Positions 35,331 through 47,300 of a DNA stretch of 64,000 nucleotides are shown here, one piece after another. How positions within the stretch are numbered: position 1 is the stretch's first letter; each line of letters opens with the position of its first letter. A program made the position numbers and the translations under genes. Origin of the DNA: Aricia agestis (taxonomy: Eukaryota > Arthropoda > Insecta > Lepidoptera > Lycaenidae). The stretch lies in assembly GCF_905147365.1 (NCBI RefSeq), contig NC_056428.1, positions 35,259,001 through 35,323,000 of the forward strand, written 5' to 3'. A model generated the notes under the pieces. It was not told where the DNA came from. It worked only from the letters and a program-made list of their open reading frames with translations, and made no database searches.

Positions 35331-36318
35331 AATACGATAATAAAATTTTTGAAATATTATCTCAAATGGATTTAATTTTATTTTGAAAAAAAGTTGTCAA
35401 GTCCATATTGGAAAACCCCTTACTATTTATTAAAGTATAAGTAGTACTTATTGCTTTAAGCATGATTAAATTTAAATAATTGTAAATAAGGTGTCTTCAT
35501 AGATATATATTCACTATTAAAATATATTCATTACAGTACTAATCTCGTAATAATCCATCTATTTATTTTTTTAGATTATTGTCAAATATGCTATTATAAT
35601 AGAACTAAATTTCAGCTTAGTATGTAGGTAAGGATTTGAAGTTATACCTTTACGAAATTGTTGAATGTTATAATTATAATATTATGTGTAAATATAACTA
35701 AACTAAAACTAATTATAAGTTTAATTTCTCCTACAAAATGTTAAAGTGTACCACCTATCGTTCTTCTTGTAAATTATAATGTTTTAAAATAAAATATTTT
35801 GTTTGTTTATTACTATATCTACTCCTATTAATATTATCTAGGTAGATAATCTATTTGTTTTAGTTAGTAAAATTATGTTTATTTATGACTCTTTGTGAAT
35901 AATAAAAGTAACAATTTATTTTGCCTCTTAATTGAATATTTCTCCTTTCGATTGCCTTGGCCTATTTAGGTATACCTAATAACTACTATAATATTGATTG
36001 TCCCTCCCGTCCTTAGATACGTACGTCCTAGGTAAATGGTATAAAAAGTAGGTTTTAGTTTTCGCTTAAAGCTGCATTATGGTTTAAAGTTTTTCACATC
36101 AGGCGCTACCGGTGTCTGGTCAAAGCGGACCCTGCGTACCCCCCCCATCTAGTATATCTAACACCTCACTCCACCTCGCCTAACTTCGCAATAGATAGTG
36201 GCAGTAGACCGTACGCCGTACGGTACCTAACTATTCTAGTGGCAACATTTTTCATGAAGTGGTAAAGAAATTAAATATGGAAAATGCATAAGTAGATGCA
36301 CTCCTTCCATTTAAACTA
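35331..36318. other. AT-rich non-coding DNA
   Basis: No gene is seen. AATAAA occurs at 35788-35793 and 35901-35906, far from the RNF220-like stop, so a link is uncertain. Confidence 0.4.
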
Positions 36319-36578
36319 AGTGTCTAAACACACTAGGCCGAAGTTACGCGGCGTAAATTCCGCATGATTACGTCCGCAATGGCAAACGCATACAAAATAC
36401 GGAGGGAACGCGACGGAATCATGGAATTAATATTATAATATTATACTACGTTGTATATAATAATTCCATGGACGGAATAGTGTGTCATTGGTAATTTAAA
36501 ATACTTACATTGCGGGCGTGAATCGTAATCATGCGGAATTTACGCCGCGTAACTTTGGCCGAGTGTGTTTAGACACTA
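36319..36578. mobile_element. MITE of the GTCTAAACACAC family
   Basis: The ends AGTGTCTAAACACACT and complement continue inward with GGCCGAAGTTACGCGGC and CGCATGATTACG arms. The inner part holds GGTAATTTAAAATAC, shared with 22015 and 59214. Confidence 0.85.
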
Positions 36579-37190
36579 ATGTTACGAAAAAATTATGATA
36601 TTTGAAGCCCTGATTGGCAATGAAACGGGTCTAGCACTCTAGCCCCCTTCGCCTCTGTGTGGTGCCAGGCACTTTATTATTGACTCTACCCGGTTAGAAA
36701 AAAACATTATTTCTTTGCGAGGTCTCGTCCTATTGTCATGAAAATAGCCTTAAATGAAAGGTACCTAACTAAATAGCCTACCATAAAAAACAAAAAAGGG
36801 TTTTCTTTATGCAAACAATTTAAATAAGTCATAAAGTTTCTGAAAAACTAGAGAAAACACGTGAAAATTTTACAGTTATTGTATTTTTTTTTACAGAAAC
36901 AGCCAATTTTATTATTTTTATTAACCCATTTTTATTATTTACTGTAAGTATCCAAAGAATTTGAGTTAAGCTGTAATACAACGTTTAATTTATGTCTGTA
37001 TGTCAAATACCTCTAAAGTTATTATTCGTTGAACATACCCTATGCGTAAGCAGTAAAACCGATTGTGCGCAACTATACAAGAAAATCATGAAAATAAAAC
37101 ATTGCAAAGAACAATAGCTCTTAAAGTATTTAACATACGGACGTAATTATTATGTTGTATTGACTCAAAGTCTTTGAATATAATCTATAC
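36579..37190. other. non-coding DNA
   Basis: No gene or clear element is seen. Confidence 0.4.
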
Positions 37191-37330
37191 GCCCCAATTT
37201 CACCAACGACTGTTAAAGGTAACGCTCGAATTAGTATCACGTTACCTCTTTCGTTTTTCTTATGAATGAAGGAGATGAAATGACATTTTAACAAGCTGTT
37301 AACACTAACAGACGTTGGTGAAATTGGGGC
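37191..37330. mobile_element. MITE with GCCCCAATTTCACCAACG ends
   Basis: Inverted ends GCCCCAATTTCACCAACG and CGTTGGTGAAATTGGGGC enclose about 100 bp with further TTAACA/TGTTAA symmetry. Confidence 0.85.
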
Positions 37331-37690
37331 AATATTATATTATAACTAGCTGTTGCCCGCGACTTCGTCCGCGTTAGCATAGTAGATCACATGACACATC
37401 CCAAGTATTATTTATTGTACAAAAATATTCAATGTACAGAATTGAATTTCCTACGACTTTATTACATAAAGATGTTGCGCGCGGCTTCGTTTGCGTAATT
37501 TAGGAATTTCACGCAACCGTACATTGTTCCGCAAAAAATAGCCTATGTCCCTTCACGTGGTCTATTCTTCATGTTTGCCAAATAACATAAAAATTGCTCC
37601 AGTAGTTCTTAAGATTTCATATAATTCATCAAATTTCATATAATTTCCCCCGTTTTTCCCACATTTTCCTGTATTTCTTCGCTCCTTTTA

Positions 37691-38215
37691 CTACTGGTCT
37701 GATTTGAAAAATTCTTTCAGTGTTAGATAGCCTATTTATCGAGGGAGGCTATAGGCTATATTATATTGCGCTAATACTAATAAGAGCGAAGAAATAGAGG
37801 AAAATGTGGAAAAAACGGGAGAAATTATTTGAAATGGCTTATTTGAACCCGCTAATCTCAGGAACTACTGGTCTGATTTGAAAAATTCTTTGAGTGTTAG
37901 ATAGTCCCTTTATCGGGAAGGTTATAAGGCTATATTTTATTATGCTAAGACTAATGGGAGCGAAGAAATAGATGGAAAATGTGAAAAAAATGGGGGGATT
38001 TATTTGAAAGGCCTTATTTGAACGCGCTAATCTCAGGAACTACTGGTCTGATTTGAAAAATTCTTTCAGTGTTAGATAGCCCATTGATCGAGGAAGGCTA
38101 TAAGCAATATTTCATCACGCTAAAACTAATAGGAGCGAAGAAGTAGAGGAAAATGTGAAAAAAACGGGGGAAATTATTTGAAAGGGCTCAACGAACTGTA
38201 GGAGCTATTTTTCTG
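37691..38215. repeat. tandem array, three units of about 174 bp
   Basis: CTACTGGTCTGATTTGAAAA starts units at 37691, 37865 and 38040. Each holds TCAGTGTTAGATAG-like sequence, GGAGCGAAGAA-like sequence and GAAAATGTG. An inverted partial unit lies just upstream at about 37620-37690. A diverged single unit occurs at about 46930. Confidence 0.85.
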
Positions 38216-38390
38216 TTATTTGGCACAGATAAGAAGTAGACCACGTGAAGGATCATAGGTTATTTTTATTTCGCGTGGTCACGACATCACACGTAAACGT
38301 CTGGGGCCATTTTGCTGAAATTTGGTATAAGTACTTACTTAAAGATACTTTGAGTAACGAAAAAGAACTTAAGATACATTGTGTCCCGGA

Positions 38391-38765
38391 AAAATGTACG
38401 GTTACTGCACAATATACTTTTATGATTCAAACTATTCAATCTATTTTGATGGAATTTGGTATGGAGATGCTTTGAGTCTCGGGAAAGGACAAGGAATACC
38501 TACTAATTTTGTCCCGAAAAATGTACGGTTCTCGCACAATAAACTCTTATGATTAGGTATCGCCTAAAATATTCAATATATTTTGATAAAATTTTCTATG
38601 GCAATACTTTCAGTCTCGGGAAAGGACAAGGGATACTTTTTATCCCGGAAAATGTACGGTTCCCGCACAATACTTTTATGATTCTCGCCTAAACTATTTA
38701 ATCTATTTTGATGAAATTTGGCATGGAGATTGCAGATACTAATTTGAATCTGGGACAAGGAATGT
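38391..38765. repeat. tandem array, about three units of 127-130 bp
   Basis: Units start at CCGGAAAAATGTACGG-like sequence at about 38391, 38517 and 38646, each continuing CGCACAATA, CTTTTATGATT and TATTTTGAT. Confidence 0.75.
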
Positions 38766-39080
38766 TTTTATTTGCGCGACAAACGACTCAATCGGGAACC
38801 AGGCGCGGTCGCAGCCTGAAATTTTGGGGGGGTGTCACTCAGTAGTCACTACACTATTTTTTTTATCTGCGCCCTCGGACGGTTCTGGGTTTTATTTTAT
38901 TTTCAATTTTACCTTACATTTTAGGGGGGGTCATGTCCCCTTCGGACCGCGCTTGACGGGAACAACTATAAACTAAAGTCCACGCGGACGAAGTCGCGGG
39001 CAACAGCTAGTAAACAATATAGATGGGTTAATGGGGATGTTCCTGTAAAAAAAAAAAAAAAATAATTGTGTCTAATAATA

Positions 39081-39305
39081 GAGCGTCCGTGGCCTAGTGG
39101 GTAGACCTTCGGTTCGCACTCCTAGAGGGTGCAGGTTCGAACCTATGAGACATTTTCTGATCTCACTTCTCAAGTACATAATACGGACGCTCGTACGGTG
39201 AAGGAAAACATAGTGAGGAAACCCGCACATAGTTGGTCCCAGCCGTATTGACTAGTTCTTTCATCTGGACTAAGCCGACTATGATGCGAGAATGACGGAT
39301 GCGCC
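39081..39305 (+). mobile_element. tRNA-derived SINE
   Basis: The head GAGCGTCCGTGGCCTAGTGG (A box) and GCAGGTTCGAACC (B box) are followed by TACGGTGAAGGAAAACAT and GAGGAAACCCGCACATA, a body well known from lepidopteran SINEs. Stem sequences do not pair as in a working tRNA. Confidence 0.8.
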
Positions 39306-39651
39306 CAAGCAACATTTAAAAAATCTTGTCCCAGGCACTACAGTATTTGAGGAGTGGTTTCCGAAACCATAAGGGTTCCTTGTTGACTACGGAACTCGCG
39401 AAAAAACTCTGGTGCTCGGAAGTCCCAGTCGCAGTTGGGCAGCGAGTGAGATTTCGTGCGTCTACGAACATGAACGGAAGGTGTCGCGTTGAACTGGCAA
39501 CGTCGCATACAAAAAAATAATGATGAAATTATCATTCTTAAAATAACGTTATTTTTATACCTATGTATATTTGAATGTTACCTACAGACTTGTATGAACC
39601 TTATTAAAATGTGTCGCGTTGAACTGGCAATGTCGCATACCAGAAAAATTA

Positions 39652-40360
39652 AAAAACCGGCCAAGTGCGAGTTGGATTCGCCCATGAAGGGTTCCGCAGC
39701 AGCAGTAAGGTTTATATTGTTATGAAATTAAAAAGATTTTTTAAATTTATTTGAATATTTCAGTTGATTTAATGAAAGTTAATTTAAGGTTTACCATTTA
39801 TGACGTCTAAAAAAACGACTTACTAAATCTCGTTCAAATCAATTTTCGTTGGTAGTTTTTATAGTAATGTACATCATATAATTTTTTAGACTTCATACCC
39901 CTACTTTAGAAGTTAGAGGGGGGAGGGGGGGGGGGGACACACATTTTACCATTTTGGAAGAGTCTCTCTCGCAAACTATTCAGGTTAGAAAAAAATTATA
40001 ATGGAAACTTCAATACGATTTTCGGTATCTATAGATAGGTCATCCATAGATACCACACACGCATAGGTTAGATGAAAAAAAAAATTTTTTTGTTCGTTAT
40101 TGAAATTGAATCGAATTGACCTCCAATAAATATTACAACATTTAACCCATTTCAAACTCCATTATTAAATACAATTATTTTAATTTCATCAGGATTAACT
40201 GTAACTTGAGCTTATCATTCTTTAATAGAAAATAATTATTCTCAAACTACTCAAAGATTATTAATCACTTTAAGGTTTACCATTTATGACTTATAAAAAA
40301 ACTGCTTGCTAGATCTCGTTCAAACTAATTTTAGTTGATAGTTTTTATAGTAACGTAATA
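39652..40360 (+). mobile_element. second copy of the 2698-3360 repeat, broken by two insertions
   Basis: It follows 2698-3360 closely: CCAAGTGCGAGTTGGA, CCATGAAGGGTTCCGC, then two TTTAAGGTTTACCATT units at 39783 and 40269. Between the units lies the mitochondrial insert, and unit 2 is cut off by the MITE at 40361. Confidence 0.8.
40097..40268 (+). pseudogene. cox3: nuclear copy of mitochondrial cox3 (NUMT)
   Basis: Read with the invertebrate mitochondrial code (TGA Trp, ATA Met, AGA Ser) the insert is open throughout and gives NWPPMNITTFNPFQTPLLN, ISSGLTVTWAYHSLMENNYS and QTTQSLLIT, the conserved central region of cytochrome c oxidase subunit III. With the standard code it has TGA stops, so it cannot be expressed in the nucleus. 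The flanks are the two halves of a nuclear repeat that is continuous at 3087, which gives clean junctions. Confidence 0.93.
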
Positions 40361-40480
40361 TAGTCTGTCAAAAAAGTGAAAAAATTAAAAAGTGGCAACA
40401 TCGTAGTGTCATCCCTTTCAAATCAATCTAAGAAAAAAGGGATGACACTACGATGTTGCCACTTTTTAATTTCTTTTTCC
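40361..40480. mobile_element. hairpin MITE, AGTCTGTCAAAAAAGT family
   Basis: The left arm AGTCTGTCAAAAAAGTG then AAAAAGTGGCAACATCG, GTAGTGTCATCCCTTT; the right arm is its complement, missing the last 20 bp. It sits inside the repeat carrying the mitochondrial insert. Confidence 0.85.
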
Positions 40481-41308
40481 AAACCAATTTCTATTTAGCA
40501 CTATGCAATTTTTGGCTGAAGTGCAGTATGGCGCTGGACGCCAACCTTTAAATTAAATTAAAACCAAAATTTAAATTAAATTCAAAGGGAGCACCCATGC
40601 AAATATTATTATACAATTTTTGGCCTATTTTTGCACTTTAATGGTACGGAACTCTTCATGCGCGAGTCCGACTCGCACTTGGCCGATTTTTATTTGCTTT
40701 ATTTCACTTATCTACCATAAAAAAAGATTCAAAATGCCTTAAGGCAAGAGGCCAAAATCCTTTTTTGCACAAAGGCGCCATTAGCCCTTCTTCCCTTAGG
40801 GGGGGGCTGCTTCTGACCGTATCCAAAACTTCAAAAATGACAATATTGGCGTTGCGTTCCTTGACGCATTCAATTAATGAATGCGCCAATATGAAAGTTG
40901 ATGACGAAAATTGAAGATGAAAGTGCACAGTGTGGACATAGCTATTATCATTATGAAAATATGTAGCTTACGTAACGTTATTTTTTCTGGTAATCGGTAA
41001 CGTTATGAAGCCCTGCTGGCAACTTCAAACGCTAGTTAATACGTCAAAAGAAGGAGTAGGGAGTTTTGCTGGGTATACGAAAGAGCGACGTTGTGTTTTT
41101 ATATTATTTTCCAAAAATTGTGTTTTTTCGGTTTTTAATGTGTAATGTTGGTAGAATATTAATTATTTACCATTAAATATTCGATGTCGTGGCACGTTTC
41201 TTGAAGTTGTATCACTTGCCCACACTTGCCCACAACTTCAAGAAACGTGGCATTTTGTGTTCCCTCCAAAACTCCATCAAAAGTTTTAGTAAAGGGTCTA
41301 CCACTTTA
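40481..41308. other. non-coding, with a short hairpin at 41193-41249
   Basis: The start carries the end of an AAGTGCGAGT-type element (CGAGTCCGACTCGCACTTGG, about 40663-40682). 41193-41210 and 41232-41249 are exact inverted repeats (CACGTTTCTTGAAGTTGT). No gene is seen. Confidence 0.5.
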
Positions 41309-41441
41309 CAGTCTGTCAAAAAAGTCATGAAATTAAAAAGTGGCAACATCGTAGTGGCATCCCTTTTTTCTTAGATTGATTTGAAAGGGATGACACTACG
41401 ATGTTGCCACTTTTTAATTTCATGACTTTTTTGACAGACAG
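41309..41441. mobile_element. 133-bp hairpin MITE with TA target
   Basis: Almost the whole element is an inverted repeat: CAGTCTGTCAAAAAAGTCAT ... complement, ending GACAGACAG, with TA on each side. It shares arms with 40361-40480 and ends with 12432-12655. TA duplication suggests mobilisation by a mariner-type transposase. Confidence 0.9.
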
Positions 41442-41734
41442 TACTAAAACAACTGATTTGACTCGTTGACTTTACTGACTACTTTTTTAGACTTTTACTA
41501 GACTTTCGACTTTACGATCATCTGGAAAAACAACTCTAGATTTTGTAAACTTTTCTTCTTCTTCTTCTTTTGGCGTAAGCCTCCCCATTTAATGAAAAAA
41601 AAAATTCCCGCCATATTTTACGACAGTAACTTGACACTGGCCATGGTTAAAAAGCGCCTTAAAAAAATGAAATAAAAAGGAGTAGAAGAAAAAAAAGGTA
41701 AAATATAGATTTTCATCATGTCATATTATGTCAT

Positions 41735-42501
41735 CAGTGTTGTAAAAGTTACCGATTTATCGGTAGATCTGCCGCTTTTGGCAAACAGATACCGATAAAA
41801 CGATTTTAGGGTATAATCTCCCGATTTACTCAATCTTAGAACATTAAACTTAATTTATATTCATTTTGTAGTTTGTAACACCAAATTTAACATTTTTATT
41901 ATTATTATTTTATTCCCCAAGTTAGGGTTATTCCCCAAGGGGCAAGGCATTAGATTGGCATTTCAATAAACAAGCAAATTTAGGCTGTAATTCATACTCA
42001 CTAAAGTTGAATATTATTGTAGGGGAATATATATTTTTAAATACGTCGATATGAATGCGACAGGTTTCAAATTTTCAATTTTCATTTTTCAATTTTTTTA
42101 TTTTCTAATCATTCGTCCGATACGCAACTTCCCATATTGTATTAACGGAAATCAAAGGTCTAGTTCAGACCCAGACAGTGATTTTCCAACCACTAGTAGT
42201 GGTACGTTCGAAACAAAAAAAAAGATATACTTACTACAAAAATAAAAAAAGAGTGGGAAACACGCCCGGAGTTTGCTGGGTGGTTACAGGCAAGCAGTAA
42301 TATTAAAGATGCAAACTACGCCTATTGTCTAAGCTGCAAGGAGGCTAATGATTAATAACTTTAACACGTGTTTTAATTTGATTTATTTAGGCAGCAATCT
42401 CCCTATTTCTCCCGATTTTTAGTTCGTAGCAATCTCCCTATTTCTCACGATTTTTAGTTGGCAGCAACACCGATTTCATAAATGTCATTTCTGCAACACT
42501 G
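41735..42501. mobile_element. hAT element remnant with perfect 8-bp target duplication
   Basis: It begins CAGTGTTGTA and ends TGCAACACTG. TATGTCAT flanks it exactly at 41727-41734 and 42502-42509. CAGTG ends plus an 8-bp duplication are the signature of hAT elements. Near the right end a 35-bp unit (AGCAATCTCCCTATTTCTC) is duplicated. It retains a BED-like zinc-finger fragment, so it is an internally deleted or decayed autonomous copy. Confidence 0.95.
42245..42355 (+). pseudogene. BED-like zinc-finger fragment of the hAT element
   Basis: The frame reads KKEWETRPEFAGWLQ, then DANYAYCLSCKEAND and a stop. The W...F..WL...A.C..C pattern is that of the N-terminal zinc finger of hAT-related transposases and their domesticated relatives. 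The catalytic part is missing. Confidence 0.65.
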
Positions 42502-42874
42502 TATGTCATCCATGATTCATGAATCGTGTCCGTGAACAAAGGCAAGCCAATGGCAATTTGTATTCTGTGAAATAAGCGGATAAAACTTATATTTACTGTT
42601 GTTTTACGAAATAAAAGTAATGTGTAAATTTTCTTAGTTCATCAAGTAATAAGGTATGCTTGTTGTTTTTTATACACTTCTTAGTTTCATTAGTACGTTT
42701 ATTTACCGGCAGCTTTGTTTTATACAAACCGATTTTATTTTTTATTATAAATAAGTATTGTATAATATTGTATTTTACAAATAAAACAAAACCTTAACGA
42801 TAATAAACATTTTTCATGTGTGTTTTTTGACATGATACTAATGTGCAGTTTAAAGTTTGTATAACCAAATTTTT

Positions 42875-43325
42875 AGGCTTCCGTACCTACCCAAAGAGTA
42901 AAAACGGGACCCTATTACTAAGACTTCGATGTCTGTCTGTCCGTCTGTCTGTCCATCTGTCTGTCTGTCTCCAGGCTGTATCTCAAGAACCGCTATAGCT
43001 AGATTCCTGAAATTTTCGCAGATTGTGTATATCTGTTGCGGCTATAACAGCAAATACTAAGAATAATAAAGGGGCTTCCATAGGTACAACAAACGTAATT
43101 TTTTTGCTATTTTCTGATAGATATCAAATCAATAATGGAAATAGGTGGGCACTTGAAATGTTCATAAAATACTCAGTTGTATTTATACTTTAATAATTAA
43201 TAGTAAAATGTAAATAAAATAAATAATTAAAGGGAGCTCCCATACAAAAAACCACATTTTTTACCTATTTTTGCTCTATAATGCTATGTAACCCTTCGTG
43301 CGCGAGTCCAACTCGCACTTGTTGT
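42875..43325. mobile_element. GGGTTCCGTA-type element, third copy
   Basis: TTTAGGCTTCCGTACCTACC, AAACGGGACCCTATTAC, (GTCT)n, CAGGCTGTATCTC and CTATAGCTAGATT appear in the same order as at 17108 and 18935, ending at GCGAGTCCAACTCGCACTTG. Confidence 0.65.
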
Positions 43326-44343
43326 AGTTATTCTTGCTAAAATAATTAGCCCTCTATTCAATTACAAAATAATAATATTATATGAAACATACCTACTTAT
43401 AATTGAGCTCATTAAACATAGGAACTACTGGGACCTCCATACATTCTCTTCACCATTCTGATTTAATTCATCAAGCAGCATGCGGTCACCGGTGATTGAG
43501 ACACAGTAGAAATTCTATTGTCTTGTTTTTCCACAAGAGAAGGGTAATGTTAAACAAATATTTAAAAAAAGTCAAACAACATGACCCTAAACTCAGCGGA
43601 CAGCAGACAAAATAAAATTTCAGATAAGGATATGTACAAGCTAAATTATTTTCTTCAAATTTAACAAAATGGCAATTGTTTGCCGCTGAATTGCCTACAA
43701 GTGATAATAAACAAAAATTTTTTCAAGTTCTAATATTTTTTTAATTTTGCGAAACTTTCAAGCAATTTTTATTGTTTAAATTTTACAAAAATGTAAACGC
43801 TCAATTTTTGGTTGTCTAAAGAATATGATATCGATTACTTTTTTGATTTTTATTTTGATCATTCTGAGGCTCATAACTTCATATAAGTATATAATAATTA
43901 ATAAAAACAATCTAGATTAAAAAAATATTATATGTCATGTCCACAGACAAAAAAAAATACTCGGGTTGTAGTACCTAGTTGAGTGTGTCAGTGTTGGTCA
44001 CGTGTACAATAAACGAAATTGGTGTACCTTGCATGATTCACCTCTTTATAATGTGTCCGTGGTCATGTCTTTATTGTTGAAAGATCTAAACATTTTTCTG
44101 TTTTCCTATTTCATAACATTTTTGTGTTTAATCAAGACACCCTAAGAAACTGCAAAAAAACACAGAAAAACAAAATACTGAATTTAATTATAAAGTTTGA
44201 ACATGAAAGCGATAATATTTGCACATCTAATATAATATCTTAAAAAAAATTATGCTACAAGTAAACAGTTCACATCATGTACTACAAGAATAAGTCATAG
44301 AAAATATAACTTACAATGGATACTTTATTTGTAGTCATTTACC
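43326..44343. other. region upstream of Uch-L5
   Basis: AT-rich and non-coding. TTATTTGTAG ends 10 bp before the start codon and could be a splice acceptor for an unseen 5' UTR exon; no TATA or other core promoter element is convincing. Confidence 0.4.
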
Positions 44344-47300
44344 ATGGAATCAGCGGGCGACTGGTGTTTGATTGAAAGTGATCCAGGCGTGTTTACACAG
44401 TTAATTAAAAAGTTTGGTATGTAGATCCTAATGTTGAGAATTTTCTTATTAATAATTTTTTCATGTTAATTTTACAATTAAAATAAATACTTAATAATGT
44501 TAGAGAGGAGATTATGTCCAGTATTGTGTATACTTTGCCTGTCTATTTATTGCCTGTGTTTGTGTAAAAAATTAATTATTTTGTTTCCACTAGGTGTAAA
44601 AGGGGTACAGGTTGAGGAAATATGGAAAATCGATGATGAAATATTTGACAACTTAAGGTGAGTTTCTGTTCCTTATCATGCCATTTGATAAATTGTATTC
44701 TTTTTACCAAATGTGTGCAATATATAAAATTCTTTGAATTGTTAAGAAATTTTTAAGAAAGCTGAATTTTTAAGAAATCAATTCCAAGTCCTCCATTCCA
44801 CTCCATTTTTTAAAGCTGCATATCCATTAGAGCAACCTCGACTTGAAGCAAACCAATGCTGCTCACTTCGAGGCATAGGCTTGAGGCATGTTATGAATTA
44901 AGGTGAGGCATGTTAGCTCGGAGCTGCTGCTTTAATAGTCATTAACATTATATAAAAAGAGAATACATAGCATAGCATTTTTGTTGTAATAAGTACATCT
45001 TGTTCAACGGACCCCAAAGAACATAATGACACTGGTACAATTTTATTAATTTAACTGCAGTTTCGTTGTCCATTGCGACCTGAGGCGACAAGCCCGTCTC
45101 CACCATGTGCACGGCTCGGAGTGAGGCTTCTTTGAGCGCGCAAAAAAAAACCAACAGAATATTGCTCGGCCCGCATTATTATTTAAATCGCAATTTACAG
45201 AATAATAAGTATTTTTGTGATAATTTTATTACAAATATCTAATAGGAAAATTTTGTAAATAAAATCCTTCTCCTGTAAAACAAGTACCTAAAGTTGGGAG
45301 GCACTCAACGACGATATTATATTATGTATAATTTGAAATTATAAATTGTTAACAGGCCTGTGCATGGGTTAATATTCCTGTTCAAATACTTGCAACAGGA
45401 TGAGCCACCACTACCAGTGGTGAAAGATAAACTCTTGGAAAAGATTTATTTTGCCAAACAGGTAATTTAATTTGCATTCAAAGTTTTACATTTTACTAAC
45501 AACTCTCTTCTTGTTACCTTCTTGCACCTTTGTTGTCATAAGACATCCAAAGACAAGTATTTTTATAAATCATGTTTTTTTCTTAACCCTAAAAAGTTCC
45601 ACACAATAATTATTAACCTTATCACTAAAACTTCACTGTCTGTCTGTCCCTAAAACCGTTCATGTATTTGCCACCAGACTCTATAATATATTTATCCTCA
45701 ACAGCTACATTAAATATAATGGGTATGTCACCTTTATAACTAGAAGTACTTAAATTAAATAAAAATCCTGTAGGGCTGCTACACATTTATTGTTGTGAGT
45801 TTCATTTCCCATATCACTTCAGTTTTCGTTGTATGGGCTTTTAAATAGACTGAATTGTATCTTTCAGGTTATCAACAATGCCTGTGCCACTCAGGCAGTT
45901 ATAAGCCTGCTGTTGAACTGCAATCATCCGGACATCGATTTAGGTCCGGAGCTCACTAAGCTCAAAGAGTTCAGCATGTCGTTTGACCCTAAGATGCGAG
46001 GGTTGACACTGAGCAACTCACAAACCATCCGCAGCGCTCACAACTCCATGTCGCAGCAGACTATTTTCGAGTTTGACCCTAAAGTAGCTTCTAAAGTAAG
46101 TAATTTTATCCTATTTCCTACATCCTACTATATAATAATATAAAGGCGAAAGTTTGTTTGGATGTATAGATGTGTGGATGTGTGGAAGTGTGGATGTATG
46201 GATGTTTGTTACTCTTTCACGCAAAAACTACTGAACGGATTTAAATGAAACTTTACAATATCATAGCTTATACATCAGAATAACACATAGGCTACAATTT
46301 TAACCAACTTTCAAAATGGGTGAGGTGTTATGTTCGTTCGTTCGTTCAACGATTACTCCGCGGTCCGCCGTTTGTTAACCGATTTTCAAAAATTTTCTTT
46401 TGGTAGGTATATAGGGTAATATCCCAATTTGGTATTATATTCACAAAAGTGGTGATCTGATGAATCGAGATCCATAAGTAATCGAGGAAACTCCTCAATA
46501 TTTATAGGGAAACATGTGGTGACTTCGGTTTCGTGAGAAGTATTCTAAGCATATGCTACCAACAAGTAAGATTTTGCACCGAGGTATACCTGGTATACCG
46601 TGGTTTGGAAGGCGCTGAAAGAACTCCTGATTCTTTATAGATACAAGTTTGGGAGTTGTTTTAAGAACGGAAAGCATATGCTACCATACAAATTACATTC
46701 ATCATCATCATCACTACCATATTATACCATGCATCGTCCCATGGTTATGAACTTATGACTTATGAGCCTATAAGGACCCTGTTATTGTTACTTTTCATAG
46801 TCTTTAAGATTGAGGCTCGAGTAATTTGTCAAGCGATAATAAAAAAAAATCTACCTACCTAATATGTACTATTATCTATTCTGTGCTAATATTATAAACC
46901 TGAAGAGTAAGTATGTTTGCTTGAACGCGTTAATCTCAGGAACTACAGGTCCGATTTAAAAACTTATTTCAGTGTTAGATAGCTCATTTATTGAGTAAGG
47001 CTATATAAATTATAATATTATCACGCTTAATAATTATCTGTCGAAGCTGAAAACATGAATCATAATACAAACTTTTATTTACATGGTTTGGTTTGATAAT
47101 TTTGATATAAGTTAGTATATTTGCAATGTCAAGGAAAATCCGAGGGCTGAATTTTTGACAAAGTAAAAATAAATAATTATTCATAACTATGAAAATAATT
47201 AATAATAAGGACGTAGCGGAAACATGGCGGAAAGACTCAAAAGTCAAAACAGATTCTTTTATTGATATTGGATATTGTCTTTGAAAGTTGTTGTTTTGAC

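Larger units (their letters stand above)
37346..39011. mobile_element. 1.67-kb element with GCTGTTGCCCGCGACTTCG ends and internal tandem arrays
   Basis: The left end ACTAGCTGTTGCCCGCG and right end CGCGGGCAACAGCTAGT are exact inverted repeats. It contains three units of about 174 bp and about three of about 127 bp, and no coding sequence. It may be two retroelement tails in opposite orientation or one non-autonomous DNA element. Confidence 0.65.

Noticed and set aside
42540..42660. Possible 5' UTR exon of Uch-L5 ending at AAG/GTATGC
   Set aside because: The donor is weak and no acceptor or promoter support could be tied to it.
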